Source of the DNA: Streptomyces sp. NBRC 110035
GTDB taxonomy: Bacteria; Actinomycetota; Actinomycetes; Streptomycetales; Streptomycetaceae
Direction of reading: 5' to 3'
Length of the DNA: 64,000 bases
NCBI RefSeq assembly: GCF_000829695.1
Contig: NZ_BBNN01000021.1
Location: 94,008 to 158,007 of the forward strand
Shown here: piece after piece, positions 44,481-53,308 of the stretch
Layout: the number at the start of each line of letters is the position of its first letter
Position numbering within the stretch: position 1 is the stretch's first letter
Program-made: the position numbers and the translations under genes
Notes under the pieces: generated by a model
Seen by the model: the letters and a program-made list of their open reading frames with translations, nothing else
The model's database searches: none
Told to the model about the DNA's origin: nothing

Positions 44481-46330
44481 CGGCCGGAGCCCCCCGTGGA
44501 GTCGTCGTGGGTGGCCCACTCCAGCAGGCCGAGGAACGCCCGGTTGAGCAGCGCCGAGTCGGCGGGCCGCAGCTGCCGCTGTGCCATGAGCAGCGCCTGC
44601 CCGTACAGGGACTCGGTGGCGGTGCCGATGAGTTCGGTCTCGCCCAGTGAACCGATGCGCCGTACCAGCGGGTTGAGATGGTTGAGCACCAGACGTGCCC
44701 GCGGGGCGCTGCCGCGCAGCGAGCCGAGAATGCCCGCCCACAGGTCGTCGGCCCCCGACTCCGCCTCGGCGCGCGCCTGTTCGTGCCGGACCTCCCGGTC
44801 GTCCAGGTGCAGCGCGGGCACCGACAGCGGGTGGAACGCGCGCAGGACCACGTCGCAGCCCAGCGGGTCCAGTCTGGCCCGTGCAGCGGCCAGGAAGCCC
44901 GACAGGGCCAGCTCCTCGGCCGGGTCCACCGCGTCCAGATGGGCGGTGACCGTGTCCGCGTCCAGCTCGGCGACCGCGGTGTTCGGCCGCACCGCCGGCA
45001 GCGCCTCGACCAGCTCGCTGTCGTACGTGTAACCGCCGTTGACCACGCCGATGCCCTGCGCGGACGCGATCGGCGCGACCTGCCGGTACTCCTCGACCGT
45101 GCGCGTGAAGTGCACCACCGGGTGCCGCTGCGCGAACTCCTCCAGGGACAGCCGCCCGTCCGTCGTCTCGAACGGCAGCCAGGGCAGCATCGTGCGCAGC
45201 ATCTCCCGGTCGTGCCGCGCGAGCGCCTTCACGCCCAGATGGTGCACCGACAGGAACGCCGCAAGGCGCTCCGGGTCCCCGGCGGCCAGCCCGGTCAGCC
45301 AGCCGCGGATCCGCTCGCCCAGCGCCTCGCGGACCCCGGCCAGCGTCTCGTCCTCGTACAGCGCCTCGCGCGAGGCCGTCGGTCGCAGACTGTCCGTGTC
45401 CAGGACGCAGCGCACGAAGAACGCCCAGTCGGGCAGCAGTTGTTCGGCCCGCTCGGTCAGCAGCATGCCCTTCAGGTGCACGCGGTGCCCCGCGCGCCGG
45501 GCCGGGCCGACCGCGGACGGCAGCACGTACGCCACTCCGCGCACCCCCGCCAGCGGCACGTCCAGGTCGACGGAGTCCAGCGGGGTGAAGCCGAACAGGT
45601 CGTGACAGTGCCGGGCCAGTGCCACCCTGCGGGCGGCGGGGCTCGGATACGCGCGGTCCCAGGGCGCGGGCAGCCCGGTCACCGCCTCCTCGCCCACCCG
45701 TACGTCGTACGGCAGCAGCGAGCCGAAGTCCCGGGCCAGCGACAGCACCCGTTCCTCGGCCAGCCACTCGGCGGACCCGGCCCGCGCCACCAGGTGCACG
45801 GTGGTGCCCGGCTCGGGCCGCGCCTCCCCGGGCAGCGTCCGCACGGTGTACGAACCGTCGTCGCGCGCGGTCCACTCCACGGGCGGCGCGTCCGCCGTCC
45901 GCGCGCTGCGGCTGACGACGCGGATCCGCTCGGCCACCACGAAGCAGGCGAGCAGCCCGATGCCGAACTGTCCGAGAAAGCCGGAGCGGGCCTCCTGCAG
46001 GCCCTCGGCGCGCTTGGAGCTGCGCCCGATGGTGGCCAGCAGGTCGTGCACGTCCGCCTCGGTGAGGCCGACGCCGGTGTCCTCCACCCGCAGCCCGTCC
46101 GCCTCCACGGACAGCCGCACGTGTGCCGGGGCGTCCGGATCCTCGGCGCGGCGGGCGGTGACGGCGTCCACCGCGTTCTGCAGCAGCTCGCGCAGATAGA
46201 CCTTGGGACTGGAGTAGAGGTGGTGGGAGAGCAGGTCCACCAGGCCGCGGAGATCGACCTGGAACGTGTGGGGCGGCTGAGGTGGGCCGGATGCCTGGGA
46301 TGCCTGAGAGATCTGGGAGTCCATCGTCAC
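44477..46330 (-). CDS. HSP90-family (HtpG-like) ATPase
   Basis: The 617-residue GHKL ATPase of the HSP90 family has ELLQNAVDAVTARR (Glu-x3-Asn, about residue 48), VEDTGVGLTEADVHDLLATIGRSSK and GFLGQFGIGLLACFVVAERIRVVSR, the ATP-lid glycine motif. The middle domain (about 230-480) includes LLTERAEQLLPDWAFFVRCVLDTDSLRPTASRE, the usual HtpG signature with catalytic-Arg region. The C-terminal dimerisation part (about 490-617) is shorter and divergent, without MEEVD. GTG 46330 or ATG 46324 are possible starts. It is divergent from recG and translationally coupled to the giant TPR gene. This is a divergent HtpG paralogue or orthologue; clients unknown. Confidence 0.87.
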   Translation of the reverse strand: MTMDSQISQASQASGPPQPPHTFQVDLRGLVDLLSHHLYSSPKVYLRELLQNAVDAVTARRAEDPDAPAHVRLSVEADGLRVEDTGVGLTEADVHDLLATIGRSSKRAEGLQEARSGFLGQFGIGLLACFVVAERIRVVSRSARTADAPPVEWTARDDGSYTVRTLPGEARPEPGTTVHLVARAGSAEWLAEERVLSLARDFGSLLPYDVRVGEEAVTGLPAPWDRAYPSPAARRVALARHCHDLFGFTPLDSVDLDVPLAGVRGVAYVLPSAVGPARRAGHRVHLKGMLLTERAEQLLPDWAFFVRCVLDTDSLRPTASREALYEDETLAGVREALGERIRGWLTGLAAGDPERLAAFLSVHHLGVKALARHDREMLRTMLPWLPFETTDGRLSLEEFAQRHPVVHFTRTVEEYRQVAPIASAQGIGVVNGGYTYDSELVEALPAVRPNTAVAELDADTVTAHLDAVDPAEELALSGFLAAARARLDPLGCDVVLRAFHPLSVPALHLDDREVRHEQARAEAESGADDLWAGILGSLRGSAPRARLVLNHLNPLVRRIGSLGETELIGTATESLYGQALLMAQRQLRPADSALLNRAFLGLLEWATHDDSTGGSGR

Positions 46331-46515
46331 GGCGCCGGTGGGGGGCTCTCGACGGCGCGGGGTCGGGCGGTCCGGTGAGGCGGTGACCGCGGGGATGGCC
46401 GGGGTGTCGGCGCGTCATCCTAGGGCCCGGAGGACTCCGCCGACCAGGGAATTCCCCATCCGCCGGAAGGCGCCGCGGCACCGGTGTTCCCGCTTTGTCA
46501 GTGCCGTGGTGTGCA

Positions 46516-48753
46516 ATGGATCCCGTGCCCGCACTGCAAGAACCGTCGCGAGAACCACTGCAACAGCCGCTGAGGTCGGTGCTCGGTCCGCCCACCGCGA
46601 AGGTGATGGCCGAGCACCTCGGCCTGCACACGGTCGGCGACCTCCTCCACCACTACCCCCGCAGATACGAGGAGCGCGGCCAGCTCACCCACCTCGCCGA
46701 CCTCCCCATGGACGAGCACGTCACCGTGGTCGCCCAGGTCGCCGACGCGCGGCTGCACACCTTCGCCTCCGCCAAGGCCCCGCGCGGCAAGGGCCAGCGC
46801 CTCGAGGTCACCATCACGGACGGCAGCGGCAGGCTCCAACTGGTCTTCTTCGGTCACGGTGTCCACAAGCCGCACAAGGAACTCCTGCCGGGCACCCGCG
46901 CGATGTTCGCCGGCAAGGTCTCCCTCTTCAACCGCCGCCTCCAACTCACCCATCCCGCGTACGAGCTGCTGCGGGGCGACCCGGAGGAGAGCGTCGAGAC
47001 CTGGGCCGGCTCGCTCATCCCGATCTACCCCGCCACCGCCAAACTGGAGTCCTGGAAGATCGGCAAGGCGCTCCAGACCGTCCTGCCCCGTGCCCAGGAC
47101 GCCGTGGACCCCCTCCCCGGACCGCTGCGCGAGGGACGCGGCCTGGTCCCGCTCCCGGAGGCGCTGCTGAAGATCCACCGCCCGCAGACCAGGGCCGACA
47201 TCGAGGACGCCCGCGCCCGCCTGAAATGGGACGAGGCCTTCGTCCTCCAGGTCGCCCTCGCCCGACGCCGCCACGCCGACGGCCTGCTGCCCGCCGTCGC
47301 CCGCAGACCGCGGCCCGACGGCCTGCTCGCCGCCTTCGACGACCGGCTCCCCTTCACGCTCACCGACGGCCAGCGGAAAGTCTCCGAGGAGATCTTCGAC
47401 GACCTCGCCACCGAGCACCCGATGCACCGGCTGCTCCAGGGCGAGGTCGGCAGCGGAAAGACCCTGGTCGCCCTGCGCGCCATGCTCGCCGTCGTCGACG
47501 CCGGGGGGCAGGCGGCCATGCTGGCGCCCACCGAGGTGCTCGCCCAGCAGCACCACCGCTCGGTCACCGAGATGATGGGCGAGCTGGCCGAGGGCGGCAT
47601 GCTGGGCGGGGCGGAGAACGCCACCAAGGTCGTGCTGCTCACCGGCTCCATGGGCGCGGCCGCCCGCCGTCAGGCCCTGCTCGACCTGGTCACCGGCGAG
47701 GCCGGCCTCGTCATCGGCACACACGCGCTGATCGAGGACAAGGTCCAGTTCCACGACCTGGGCCTGGTGGTCGTCGACGAGCAGCACCGGTTCGGCGTCG
47801 AACAGCGCGACGCCCTGCGCGGCAAGGGCAAACAGCCCCCGCACCTGCTCGTCATGACCGCCACGCCCATCCCGCGCACCGTCGCGATGACGGTCTTCGG
47901 CGACCTGGAGACCTCCGTCCTCGACCAGCTCCCGGCCGGCCGCTCACCCATCGCCAGCCACGTCGTCCCGGCCGCCGACAAACCCCACTTCCTGGCCCGC
48001 GCCTGGGAACGGGTCCGCGAGGAGGTCGGCAACGGCCACCAGGCGTACGTGGTCTGCCCGCGCATCGGGGACGAGGAGGACGACCCGAAGAAGGCGGGGA
48101 GGAAGAAGCCCGGGTCTCCCGAGGACGACGCCGAGAAGCGTCCGCCGCTGGCCGTCCTCGACGTCGCCGACCACCTGGCGAAGGGCCCGCTGAGCGGCCT
48201 GGGCGTGGAGGTCCTGCACGGCCGGATGCAGCCCGACGACAAGGACGCCGTCATGCGCCGCTTCGCCGCCGGGGAGACCGATGTCCTGGTCGCCACCACC
48301 GTCATCGAGGTCGGGGTCAACGTTCCCAACGCCACCGTCATGGTGATCACGGACGCGGACCGCTTCGGCGTCTCCCAGCTCCACCAGCTGCGCGGCCGGG
48401 TCGGCCGGGGCTCGGCCCCCGGCCTGTGCCTGCTCGTCACCGAGATGCCCGAGGCGAGCCCGGCCCGCGGGCGGCTCGGCGCGGTCGCCGGCACCCTCGA
48501 CGGCTTCGAGCTCTCCCGCCTCGACCTCGAACAGCGCCGTGAGGGCGACGTCCTGGGCCAGGCCCAGTCGGGCACCCGCTCCAGCCTGCGCATGCTCGCC
48601 GTCATCGACGACGAGGAGATCATCGCCGAAGCCCGCGAGGAGGCCACCGCGGTCGTCGCCACCGACCCCGGGCTGGAGAGCCTGCCGGGACTGCGCACCG
48701 CGCTCGCGGCCCTGCTGGACGACGAGAGGGAGCAGTACCTGGAGAAGGGCTGA
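46516..48753 (+). CDS. recG: ATP-dependent DNA helicase RecG
   Basis: The 745-residue superfamily 2 helicase remodels stalled forks and Holliday junctions. It has an N-terminal wedge/OB domain (RRYEERGQLTHLADL...), Walker A GEVGSGKTLVAL (about residue 313), Walker B DEQH in VVVDEQHRFG, motif III MTATPIPRT, and motifs V/VI TTVIEVGVNVPNATVMVI and QLHQLRGRVGRG. A Lys/Glu/Asp-rich insert (DDPKKAGRKKPGSPEDDAEKRP, about 525) interrupts the second RecA fold, common in actinobacterial RecG. The start is ATG 46516 or GTG 46525; neither has a strong ribosome site. Confidence 0.95.
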   Translation: MDPVPALQEPSREPLQQPLRSVLGPPTAKVMAEHLGLHTVGDLLHHYPRRYEERGQLTHLADLPMDEHVTVVAQVADARLHTFASAKAPRGKGQRLEVTITDGSGRLQLVFFGHGVHKPHKELLPGTRAMFAGKVSLFNRRLQLTHPAYELLRGDPEESVETWAGSLIPIYPATAKLESWKIGKALQTVLPRAQDAVDPLPGPLREGRGLVPLPEALLKIHRPQTRADIEDARARLKWDEAFVLQVALARRRHADGLLPAVARRPRPDGLLAAFDDRLPFTLTDGQRKVSEEIFDDLATEHPMHRLLQGEVGSGKTLVALRAMLAVVDAGGQAAMLAPTEVLAQQHHRSVTEMMGELAEGGMLGGAENATKVVLLTGSMGAAARRQALLDLVTGEAGLVIGTHALIEDKVQFHDLGLVVVDEQHRFGVEQRDALRGKGKQPPHLLVMTATPIPRTVAMTVFGDLETSVLDQLPAGRSPIASHVVPAADKPHFLARAWERVREEVGNGHQAYVVCPRIGDEEDDPKKAGRKKPGSPEDDAEKRPPLAVLDVADHLAKGPLSGLGVEVLHGRMQPDDKDAVMRRFAAGETDVLVATTVIEVGVNVPNATVMVITDADRFGVSQLHQLRGRVGRGSAPGLCLLVTEMPEASPARGRLGAVAGTLDGFELSRLDLEQRREGDVLGQAQSGTRSSLRMLAVIDDEEIIAEAREEATAVVATDPGLESLPGLRTALAALLDDEREQYLEKG

Positions 48754-48759
48754 CAGACT

Positions 48760-48795
48760 GGTGCGGCCGGCCCTTGGGCACTGGCCGGCCGCACC
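48760..48795 (+). terminator. 13-bp hairpin between recG and rsmD
   Basis: GGTGCGGCCGGCC (48760-48772) pairs with GGCCGGCCGCACC (48783-48795), 6 nt after the recG stop. There is no U-tract, so it could also be an mRNA stability element. Confidence 0.55.
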
Positions 48796-48853
48796 GGTCG
48801 GCACGCCGGCAGGACCCCAGCGACCCAGGACGACCGAGGACAAGGACGAGGAC

Positions 48854-49441
48854 ATGACCCGCGTGATCGCCGGCCGGGCCGGCGGACGCCGCCTGGGCGT
48901 ACCGCCGGGCAACGGCACCCGCCCCACCTCCGACCGGGCCCGCGAAGGCCTGTTCTCCACCTGGCAGGCCCTCCTCGGCGGCCCGCTGCACGGCGAGCGC
49001 GTCCTCGACCTGTACGCCGGTTCCGGTGCCGTGGGCCTGGAGGCCCTGTCCCGGGGGGCCGGGCACGCCCTCCTCGTCGAGGCCGACTCCCGGGCCGTCC
49101 GTACCGTCCGGGACAACGTCAAGGCACTCGGGCTCCCCGGCGCCGAGGTCAGACCGGGCAAAGCGGAACAGGTCATCCGCACGCCCCCGCCGGCCGAGCC
49201 GTACGACGTCGTCTTCCTCGACCCTCCGTACGCCGTCTCCGACGACGATCTCCGCGAGATCCTGCTCACACTCCGCACCGGGGGCTGGCTCGCCGACGAA
49301 GCCCTCGTCACCGTGGAGCGCAGCACCAGAGGCGGGGAGTTCGCGTGGCCACCCGGCTTCGAAGCGCTCCGGTCCCGTCGGTACGGCGAGGGAACGTTTT
49401 GGTACGGTCGCGCCGCCGCTGCGTGCAAAGACGCACGATGA
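48854..49441 (+). CDS. rsmD: 16S rRNA (guanine(966)-N(2))-methyltransferase
   Basis: The 195-residue class I methyltransferase has the N-terminal MTRVIAGRAGGRRLGVPPG with RPTSDRAREGLF, SAM-binding VLDLYAGSGAVGLEALSRGA (about 47-66) and catalytic FLDPPYA (DPPY for N2-guanine methylation). It modifies G966 of 16S rRNA. ATG 48854 follows AAGGACGAGGAC. The stop TGA overlaps an ATG (49438) that could start a longer CoaD; rsmD and coaD are adjacent in many bacteria. Confidence 0.93.
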   Translation: MTRVIAGRAGGRRLGVPPGNGTRPTSDRAREGLFSTWQALLGGPLHGERVLDLYAGSGAVGLEALSRGAGHALLVEADSRAVRTVRDNVKALGLPGAEVRPGKAEQVIRTPPPAEPYDVVFLDPPYAVSDDDLREILLTLRTGGWLADEALVTVERSTRGGEFAWPPGFEALRSRRYGEGTFWYGRAAAACKDAR

Positions 49442-49467
49442 CCGGACCGGAGAGCGAGGGATCACCA

Positions 49468-49947
49468 GTGCGCCGCGCCGTCTGCCCCGGGTCGTTCGAC
49501 CCGATCACCAACGGACACCTCGACATCATCGCCCGAGCCTCGAGTCTCTACGACGAGGTCTACGTCGCGGTGATGATCAACCAGTCCAAGAAGGGCCTCT
49601 TCGAGGTCGAGGAACGGATCGACCTGATCGGCCGGGTCACCGCCGAGTACGGGAACGTCCGGGTCGAGGCCTTCCACGGCCTGCTCGTCGACTTCTGCAA
49701 GCAGCGCGACATCCCCGCGATCGTCAAGGGCCTGCGCGCGGTCAGCGACTTCGACTACGAACTGCAGATGGCCCAGATGAACAACGGCCTCTCGGGCGTG
49801 GAGACCCTCTTCATCCCCACCAACCCCACCTACAGCTTCCTGTCGTCCTCCCTGGTCAAGGAGGTCGCCACCTGGGGCGGCGACGTCTCCCACCTGGTGC
49901 CCCAGGAGGTCTTCGCCGCCCTCTCCGAGCGCCTGCGCAAGGACTGA
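49468..49947 (+). CDS. coaD: Phosphopantetheine adenylyltransferase
   Basis: The 159-residue nucleotidyltransferase makes dephospho-CoA from 4'-phosphopantetheine. It has CPGSFDPITNGHLDIIARAS with the TxGH-type adenylylation motif, IVKGLRAVSDFDYELQMAQMN and the C-terminal FLSSSLVKEVATWGGDVSHLVP. GTG 49468 is preferred: GAGGG lies 7 nt upstream and family members begin MRRAVCPGSFDP. ATG 49438 would add 10 residues and overlap rsmD as ATGA. Confidence 0.95.
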   Translation: MRRAVCPGSFDPITNGHLDIIARASSLYDEVYVAVMINQSKKGLFEVEERIDLIGRVTAEYGNVRVEAFHGLLVDFCKQRDIPAIVKGLRAVSDFDYELQMAQMNNGLSGVETLFIPTNPTYSFLSSSLVKEVATWGGDVSHLVPQEVFAALSERLRKD

Positions 49948-50123
49948 GAGCGACCGGGCGCCGCCCGCGCGCCGCACGGGCGCGCGACGGTGCCGGGCCG
50001 GCCCGAGGCCCGCCGCCGGGCCGGCCTCCGGGGAATTCGCCGGGCGGTGTTCCCCACCCGTCCCAGGGCCGTACAGTCGTTGCGTCCGTCTCCAACACAG
50101 CTGTAGAGAGTGGCGAGCACACG

Positions 50124-51287
50124 GTGGACGTGCAGAAGAAGCTGGACGAGATCGTCGACCTGGTCTCCGGGGCCCGGTCGATGCCCATGTCGGCCTCGTG
50201 CGTGGTCAACCGCGCCGAACTGCTCTCGATGCTCGAAGAGGTGCGCGCGGCGCTGCCCGACTCCCTCGCCCAGGCCCGGGAACTCATCGGCGGCCGCGAG
50301 CAGATGGTCGAGCAGGCCCGCCAGGAGGCCGAGCGGATCATCGAGGGCGCGCACGCCGAGCGCGGCTCCCTGGTCTCGGGCACCGAGATCGCCCGCCGCT
50401 CCCAGTCCGAGGCCGACCGGATCCTCACCGAGGCCCGCAAGGAGGCCGAAGAGGTCCGTGCCGAGGCCGACGACTACGTCGACTCCAAGCTCGCCAACTT
50501 CGAGGTCGTCCTGACCAAGACCCTCGGCTCCGTCGGCCGCGGCCGCGAGAAGCTGCTCGGCACCGGCCCCGGGCTCGACGAGCAGGGCTACGAGGACGAG
50601 GACGCCCCCGAGCGCAGTCACGACCCGGAGACCCTGCGCCGCAGTGCCGACGCGTACGTCGACGTCAAGCTCGGCGCCTTCGAGGCGGTCCTCGCCAAGA
50701 CCCTGGAGGCGGTGGGCCGGGGCCGTCAGACCCTGCACGGCCGGATCGCCAGCGACGACCTCGGCGCCCTCTCCGAGGACATGACGACCGTCCAGCACTC
50801 CAGCGACGCCGACTACCTCGCCGACCTCGCGGCCATGTCGGACGCCCCGGCCCAGCGCGCCCGGTCCCAGCAGACCGCGCCCGACCGGCCCCAGCAGGCT
50901 CCGCCCCAGCAGGCTCCGCCCCAGCAGGCTCCGCCCCAGCAGGCTCCGCCCCAGCAGGCTCCGCAGGCCGCGCAGCAGGACTACGCCCAGCAGCAGACGT
51001 ACGGCTACGAGCAGCAGAACCGGCAGTCCGATCCGTACGGCGGCTACCCGCAGCAGTACGGCGGGGGGCAGGACTCGTACGGCTACCCGCAGCAGGCCGA
51101 CCCGTACGCCGCCTACCAGGGCTACGAGACGCCGCAGCAGCCGGCCTACGAGACCGGTCAGGACCGGCAGGGCTACGCCCCGCAGCAGCAGGACCCGGCC
51201 GCCCTCGACGAGACCAGCCTCTTCGACACCAGCATGATCAGCGCCGAGCAGTTGCGCGCCTACGAACAGGGCCGCGGCAACGGCTGA
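50124..51287 (+). CDS. DivIVA-like coiled-coil protein with duplicated motif and Gln/Pro-rich tail
   Basis: The 387-residue product has a coiled-coil body (about 20-230: ARELIGGREQMVEQARQEAERIIEGAHAERG..., EADRILTEARKEAEEVRAEADDYVDSKL) resembling DivIVA or F-ATPase b-subunit helices. Two copies of YVD-x-KL-x-x-FE-x-VL-x-KTL-x-x-VGRGR occur about 60 residues apart. The C-terminal 120 residues are Gln/Tyr/Pro-rich, including tandem QQAPP, and end with ETSLFDTSMISAEQLRAYEQGRGNG. There is no membrane segment. It is probably a cytoskeletal or polarity-associated scaffold in the hypha; function is inferred from shape only. GTG 50124 is the likely start (50130 possible). Confidence 0.8.
   Translation: MDVQKKLDEIVDLVSGARSMPMSASCVVNRAELLSMLEEVRAALPDSLAQARELIGGREQMVEQARQEAERIIEGAHAERGSLVSGTEIARRSQSEADRILTEARKEAEEVRAEADDYVDSKLANFEVVLTKTLGSVGRGREKLLGTGPGLDEQGYEDEDAPERSHDPETLRRSADAYVDVKLGAFEAVLAKTLEAVGRGRQTLHGRIASDDLGALSEDMTTVQHSSDADYLADLAAMSDAPAQRARSQQTAPDRPQQAPPQQAPPQQAPPQQAPPQQAPQAAQQDYAQQQTYGYEQQNRQSDPYGGYPQQYGGGQDSYGYPQQADPYAAYQGYETPQQPAYETGQDRQGYAPQQQDPAALDETSLFDTSMISAEQLRAYEQGRGNG
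50892..50963 (+). repeat. 15-bp tandem repeat encoding QQAPP
   Basis: Four exact copies of CAGCAGGCTCCGCCC plus a 12-nt partial copy lie in frame within the coiled-coil protein gene. GCT is an uncommon Ala codon in this genome and recurs in each copy, so the array arose by recent slippage of one unit. Confidence 0.95.
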
Positions 51288-51344
51288 CCGCCCGGCCACG
51301 GCCCGGCCGGCGCCACCCGGCCCCACGGCTGCCACCGGCCCGGA

Positions 51345-51374
51345 TTGGGACGAGAGCCGAAGGTCCAGTATCCT
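51345..51374 (+). promoter_or_regulatory. Promoter candidate for the DUF177-rpmF-rnc operon
   Basis: TTGGGA (51345-51350), an 18-nt spacer and TATCCT (51369-51374) match the vegetative consensus reasonably. This would give a leader of about 100 nt before the DUF177 gene. Confidence 0.5.
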
Positions 51375-51483
51375 GGCTCATCGGTCGTGTGTGCGTTGTG
51401 CCGACTTCGTGGACGTCCGCGACCCACGCTGCCCAGAACACGACGGGGCAGCGTATCTCCGAGCTCGAAGATCGAAAGCAGGA

Positions 51484-52128
51484 ATGGTTCTGAACGCCCG
51501 CCTCGACCACCGCAATCCCCTCGTGTTCGACACACACGAGCTGGGACGGAGGCCGGGCGCGCAACAGCGCCTGACCCGCTCGATCGAGGCGCCCGGGGAC
51601 CTCGGGATCCAGGGAGTCGTCGGAGTGCCGGAAGGCGCCCCGGTGGAACTCGAACTCCGGCTCGAGTCGGTCATGGAAGGTGTGCTCGTCACCGGCACCG
51701 CCCGTGCGACGGCCGAGGGGGAGTGCGTAAGGTGTCTGGAGCCGCTCGAGCGGGAGCTCGTCGCGGAGTACCAGGAGATGTTCTCGTACCCTGACGCCGA
51801 CGACCGGGGCCGCGTGAAGGCGGAACCGGGCGACGACGCCGAGGACGACGAGGACAGGCTTTTCCTCGAGGACGGCATGTTCGACCTCGAGACCGTGCTG
51901 CGTGATGCGGTGGTGCTCGCACTGCCGATGCAGCCGGTGTGCCAGGACGACTGCCCCGGCCTGTGCTCCGAATGCGGAGCCCGGCTCGCGGACGACCCGG
52001 ACCACCACCACGACGCCGTCGACATCCGTTGGGCGGCACTGCAGGGACTCGCCGGTTCACTCGAAGATGGCGAGAAGGACGAGATGAGCGGCGCCGAACC
52101 GGGCGTCGACGAGAAGCAGGAGAAGTAG
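51484..52128 (+). CDS. DUF177 (YceD-like) protein
   Basis: The 214-residue protein is of the YceD/DUF177 family, typically encoded just before rpmF and implicated in 23S rRNA/large-subunit biogenesis. It shows [20 protein letters not shown] (CxxC) in the middle and [20 protein letters not shown] near the C-terminus, the conserved C-x-x-C-x-G-LC-x-x-C-G metal-binding-like motif. An acidic stretch ([14 protein letters not shown]) lies between. ATG 51484 has only a close AGG upstream. It lies 2 nt before rpmF, so it is coupled. Confidence 0.9.
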   Translation: MVLNARLDHRNPLVFDTHELGRRPGAQQRLTRSIEAPGDLGIQGVVGVPEGAPVELELRLESVMEGVLVTGTARATAEGECVRCLEPLERELVAEYQEMFSYPDADDRGRVKAEPGDDAEDDEDRLFLEDGMFDLETVLRDAVVLALPMQPVCQDDCPGLCSECGARLADDPDHHHDAVDIRWAALQGLAGSLEDGEKDEMSGAEPGVDEKQEK

Positions 52129-52130
52129 CC

Positions 52131-52304
52131 GTGGCTGTTCCGAAGCGGAAGATGTCGCGCAGCAACACGCGCCACCGCCGGTCGCAGTGGAAGGCTGCGG
52201 TCCCCACCCTGGTTGCGTGCGAGCGCTGCCACGAGCCCAAGCAGCAGCACATCGCGTGCCCGTCTTGTGGCACCTACAACAAGCGCCAGGTCCTCGAGGT
52301 CTGA
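52131..52304 (+). CDS. rpmF: 50S ribosomal protein L32 (zinc-ribbon form)
   Basis: The 57-residue product is [21 protein letters not shown]... with two CxxC knuckles, CERC and CPSC, separated by 11 residues, i.e. the zinc-binding version. GTG 52131 follows the DUF177 stop by 2 nt with AGGAGAAG as ribosome site. rnc follows 19 nt later. Both L28 and L32 in this window are zinc forms. Confidence 0.97.
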   Translation: MAVPKRKMSRSNTRHRRSQWKAAVPTLVACERCHEPKQQHIACPSCGTYNKRQVLEV

Positions 52305-52323
52305 GCGGCTGGTGAGAGGCACT

Positions 52324-53226
52324 GTGTCCACGCCCAAGAAGCAGTCGCCCCGCGCGAGCGGGAGCGGATCGGCGGACAACAACCAGGCCTCGTCCCCCAC
52401 GCTTCTGGAAGGGCGGCTCGGCTACCGGCTCGAGTCCGCCCTTCTGGTGCGTGCGCTGACCCACCGTTCCTACGCGTACGAGAACGGCGGTCTGCCGACG
52501 AACGAGCGGCTGGAGTTCCTCGGGGACTCCGTGCTCGGTCTCGTCGTCACGGACACGCTGTACCACGCCCACCCCGACCTGCCCGAAGGCCAACTGGCCA
52601 AGCTGCGGGCCGCGGTGGTCAACTCGCGTGCGCTGGCGGAGGTGGGCCGCGGGCTCGACCTCGGCTCCTTCATCCGGCTCGGCCGCGGTGAAGAGGGCAC
52701 GGGTGGCCGGGACAAGGCGTCCATCCTCGCCGACACCCTCGAAGCGGTGATCGGCGCCGTCTATCTCGACCAGGGACTCGACTCGGCGGCGGAGCTGGTG
52801 CACCGCCTGTTCGACCCCCTGATCGAGAAGTCCTCCAACCTCGGCGCCGGCCTGGACTGGAAGACCAGTCTCCAGGAGCTCACCGCGACCGAAGGACTCG
52901 GCGTGCCCGAGTACCTGGTCACGGAGACCGGCCCCGACCACGAGAAGACCTTCACTGCTGCCGCCCGCGTCGGAGGCGTCTCGTACGGCACCGGCACCGG
53001 CCGCAGCAAGAAGGAGGCGGAGCAGCAGGCCGCCGAGTCCGCCTGGCGGTCCATCCGGGCCGCGGCGGACGAGCGCGCCGAAGCGGCCGCCCCCGCCGAA
53101 GCGGCCGCCCCCGCCGAGGCGGCCGGCCTTGTCGAAGCGGCCGGCCTTGTCGAAGCGGCGAGCGCGGAGACAGGTGCGGCGGCAGATGTCGAGCCTGCCG
53201 CCGACACGTCGTCGGCCTCCGCCTGA
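52324..53226 (+). CDS. rnc: Ribonuclease III (AbsB-type) with Ala/Glu-repeat tail
   Basis: The 300-residue double-strand-specific endoribonuclease has the catalytic domain signature [15 protein letters not shown] (about residue 60) and [21 protein letters not shown]. The dsRNA-binding domain ([22 protein letters not shown]... to [11 protein letters not shown]) ends about residue 245. In S. coelicolor the orthologue absB is needed globally for antibiotic production and cleaves its own operon mRNA. GTG 52324 follows GAGAGG; GTG 52312 is an alternative. The tail after the dsRNA-binding domain is lengthened by four 18-bp repeats. Confidence 0.96.
   Translation: MSTPKKQSPRASGSGSADNNQASSPTLLEGRLGYRLESALLVRALTHRSYAYENGGLPTNERLEFLGDSVLGLVVTDTLYHAHPDLPEGQLAKLRAAVVNSRALAEVGRGLDLGSFIRLGRGEEGTGGRDKASILADTLEAVIGAVYLDQGLDSAAELVHRLFDPLIEKSSNLGAGLDWKTSLQELTATEGLGVPEYLVTETGPDHEKTFTAAARVGGVSYGTGTGRSKKEAEQQAAESAWRSIRAAADERAEAAAPAEAAAPAEAAGLVEAAGLVEAASAETGAAADVEPAADTSSASA
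53083..53154 (+). repeat. Four 18-bp tandem repeats in the rnc tail
   Basis: Two units of GCGGCCGCCCCCGCCGA(A/G) are followed by two of GCGGCCGGCCTTGTCGAA. They encode EAAAPA and EAAGLV hexapeptides, with an (E)AA core throughout. The two subtypes imply two successive duplications. Confidence 0.9.
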
Positions 53227-53308
53227 CGATCCGTACCCGCGCGCACCCGCGCACACGTCCACGGATCGCGCGGCACCCGCGGGCGCCGGGGTGTTCGCGA
53301 CACACGCA

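Noticed and set aside
41472..46631. Single 1719-codon frame covering both the HSP90 and TPR regions
   Set aside because: The 5' part is an out-of-frame shadow of the HSP90 gene; the true TPR start is ATG 44480 overlapping the HSP90 stop.
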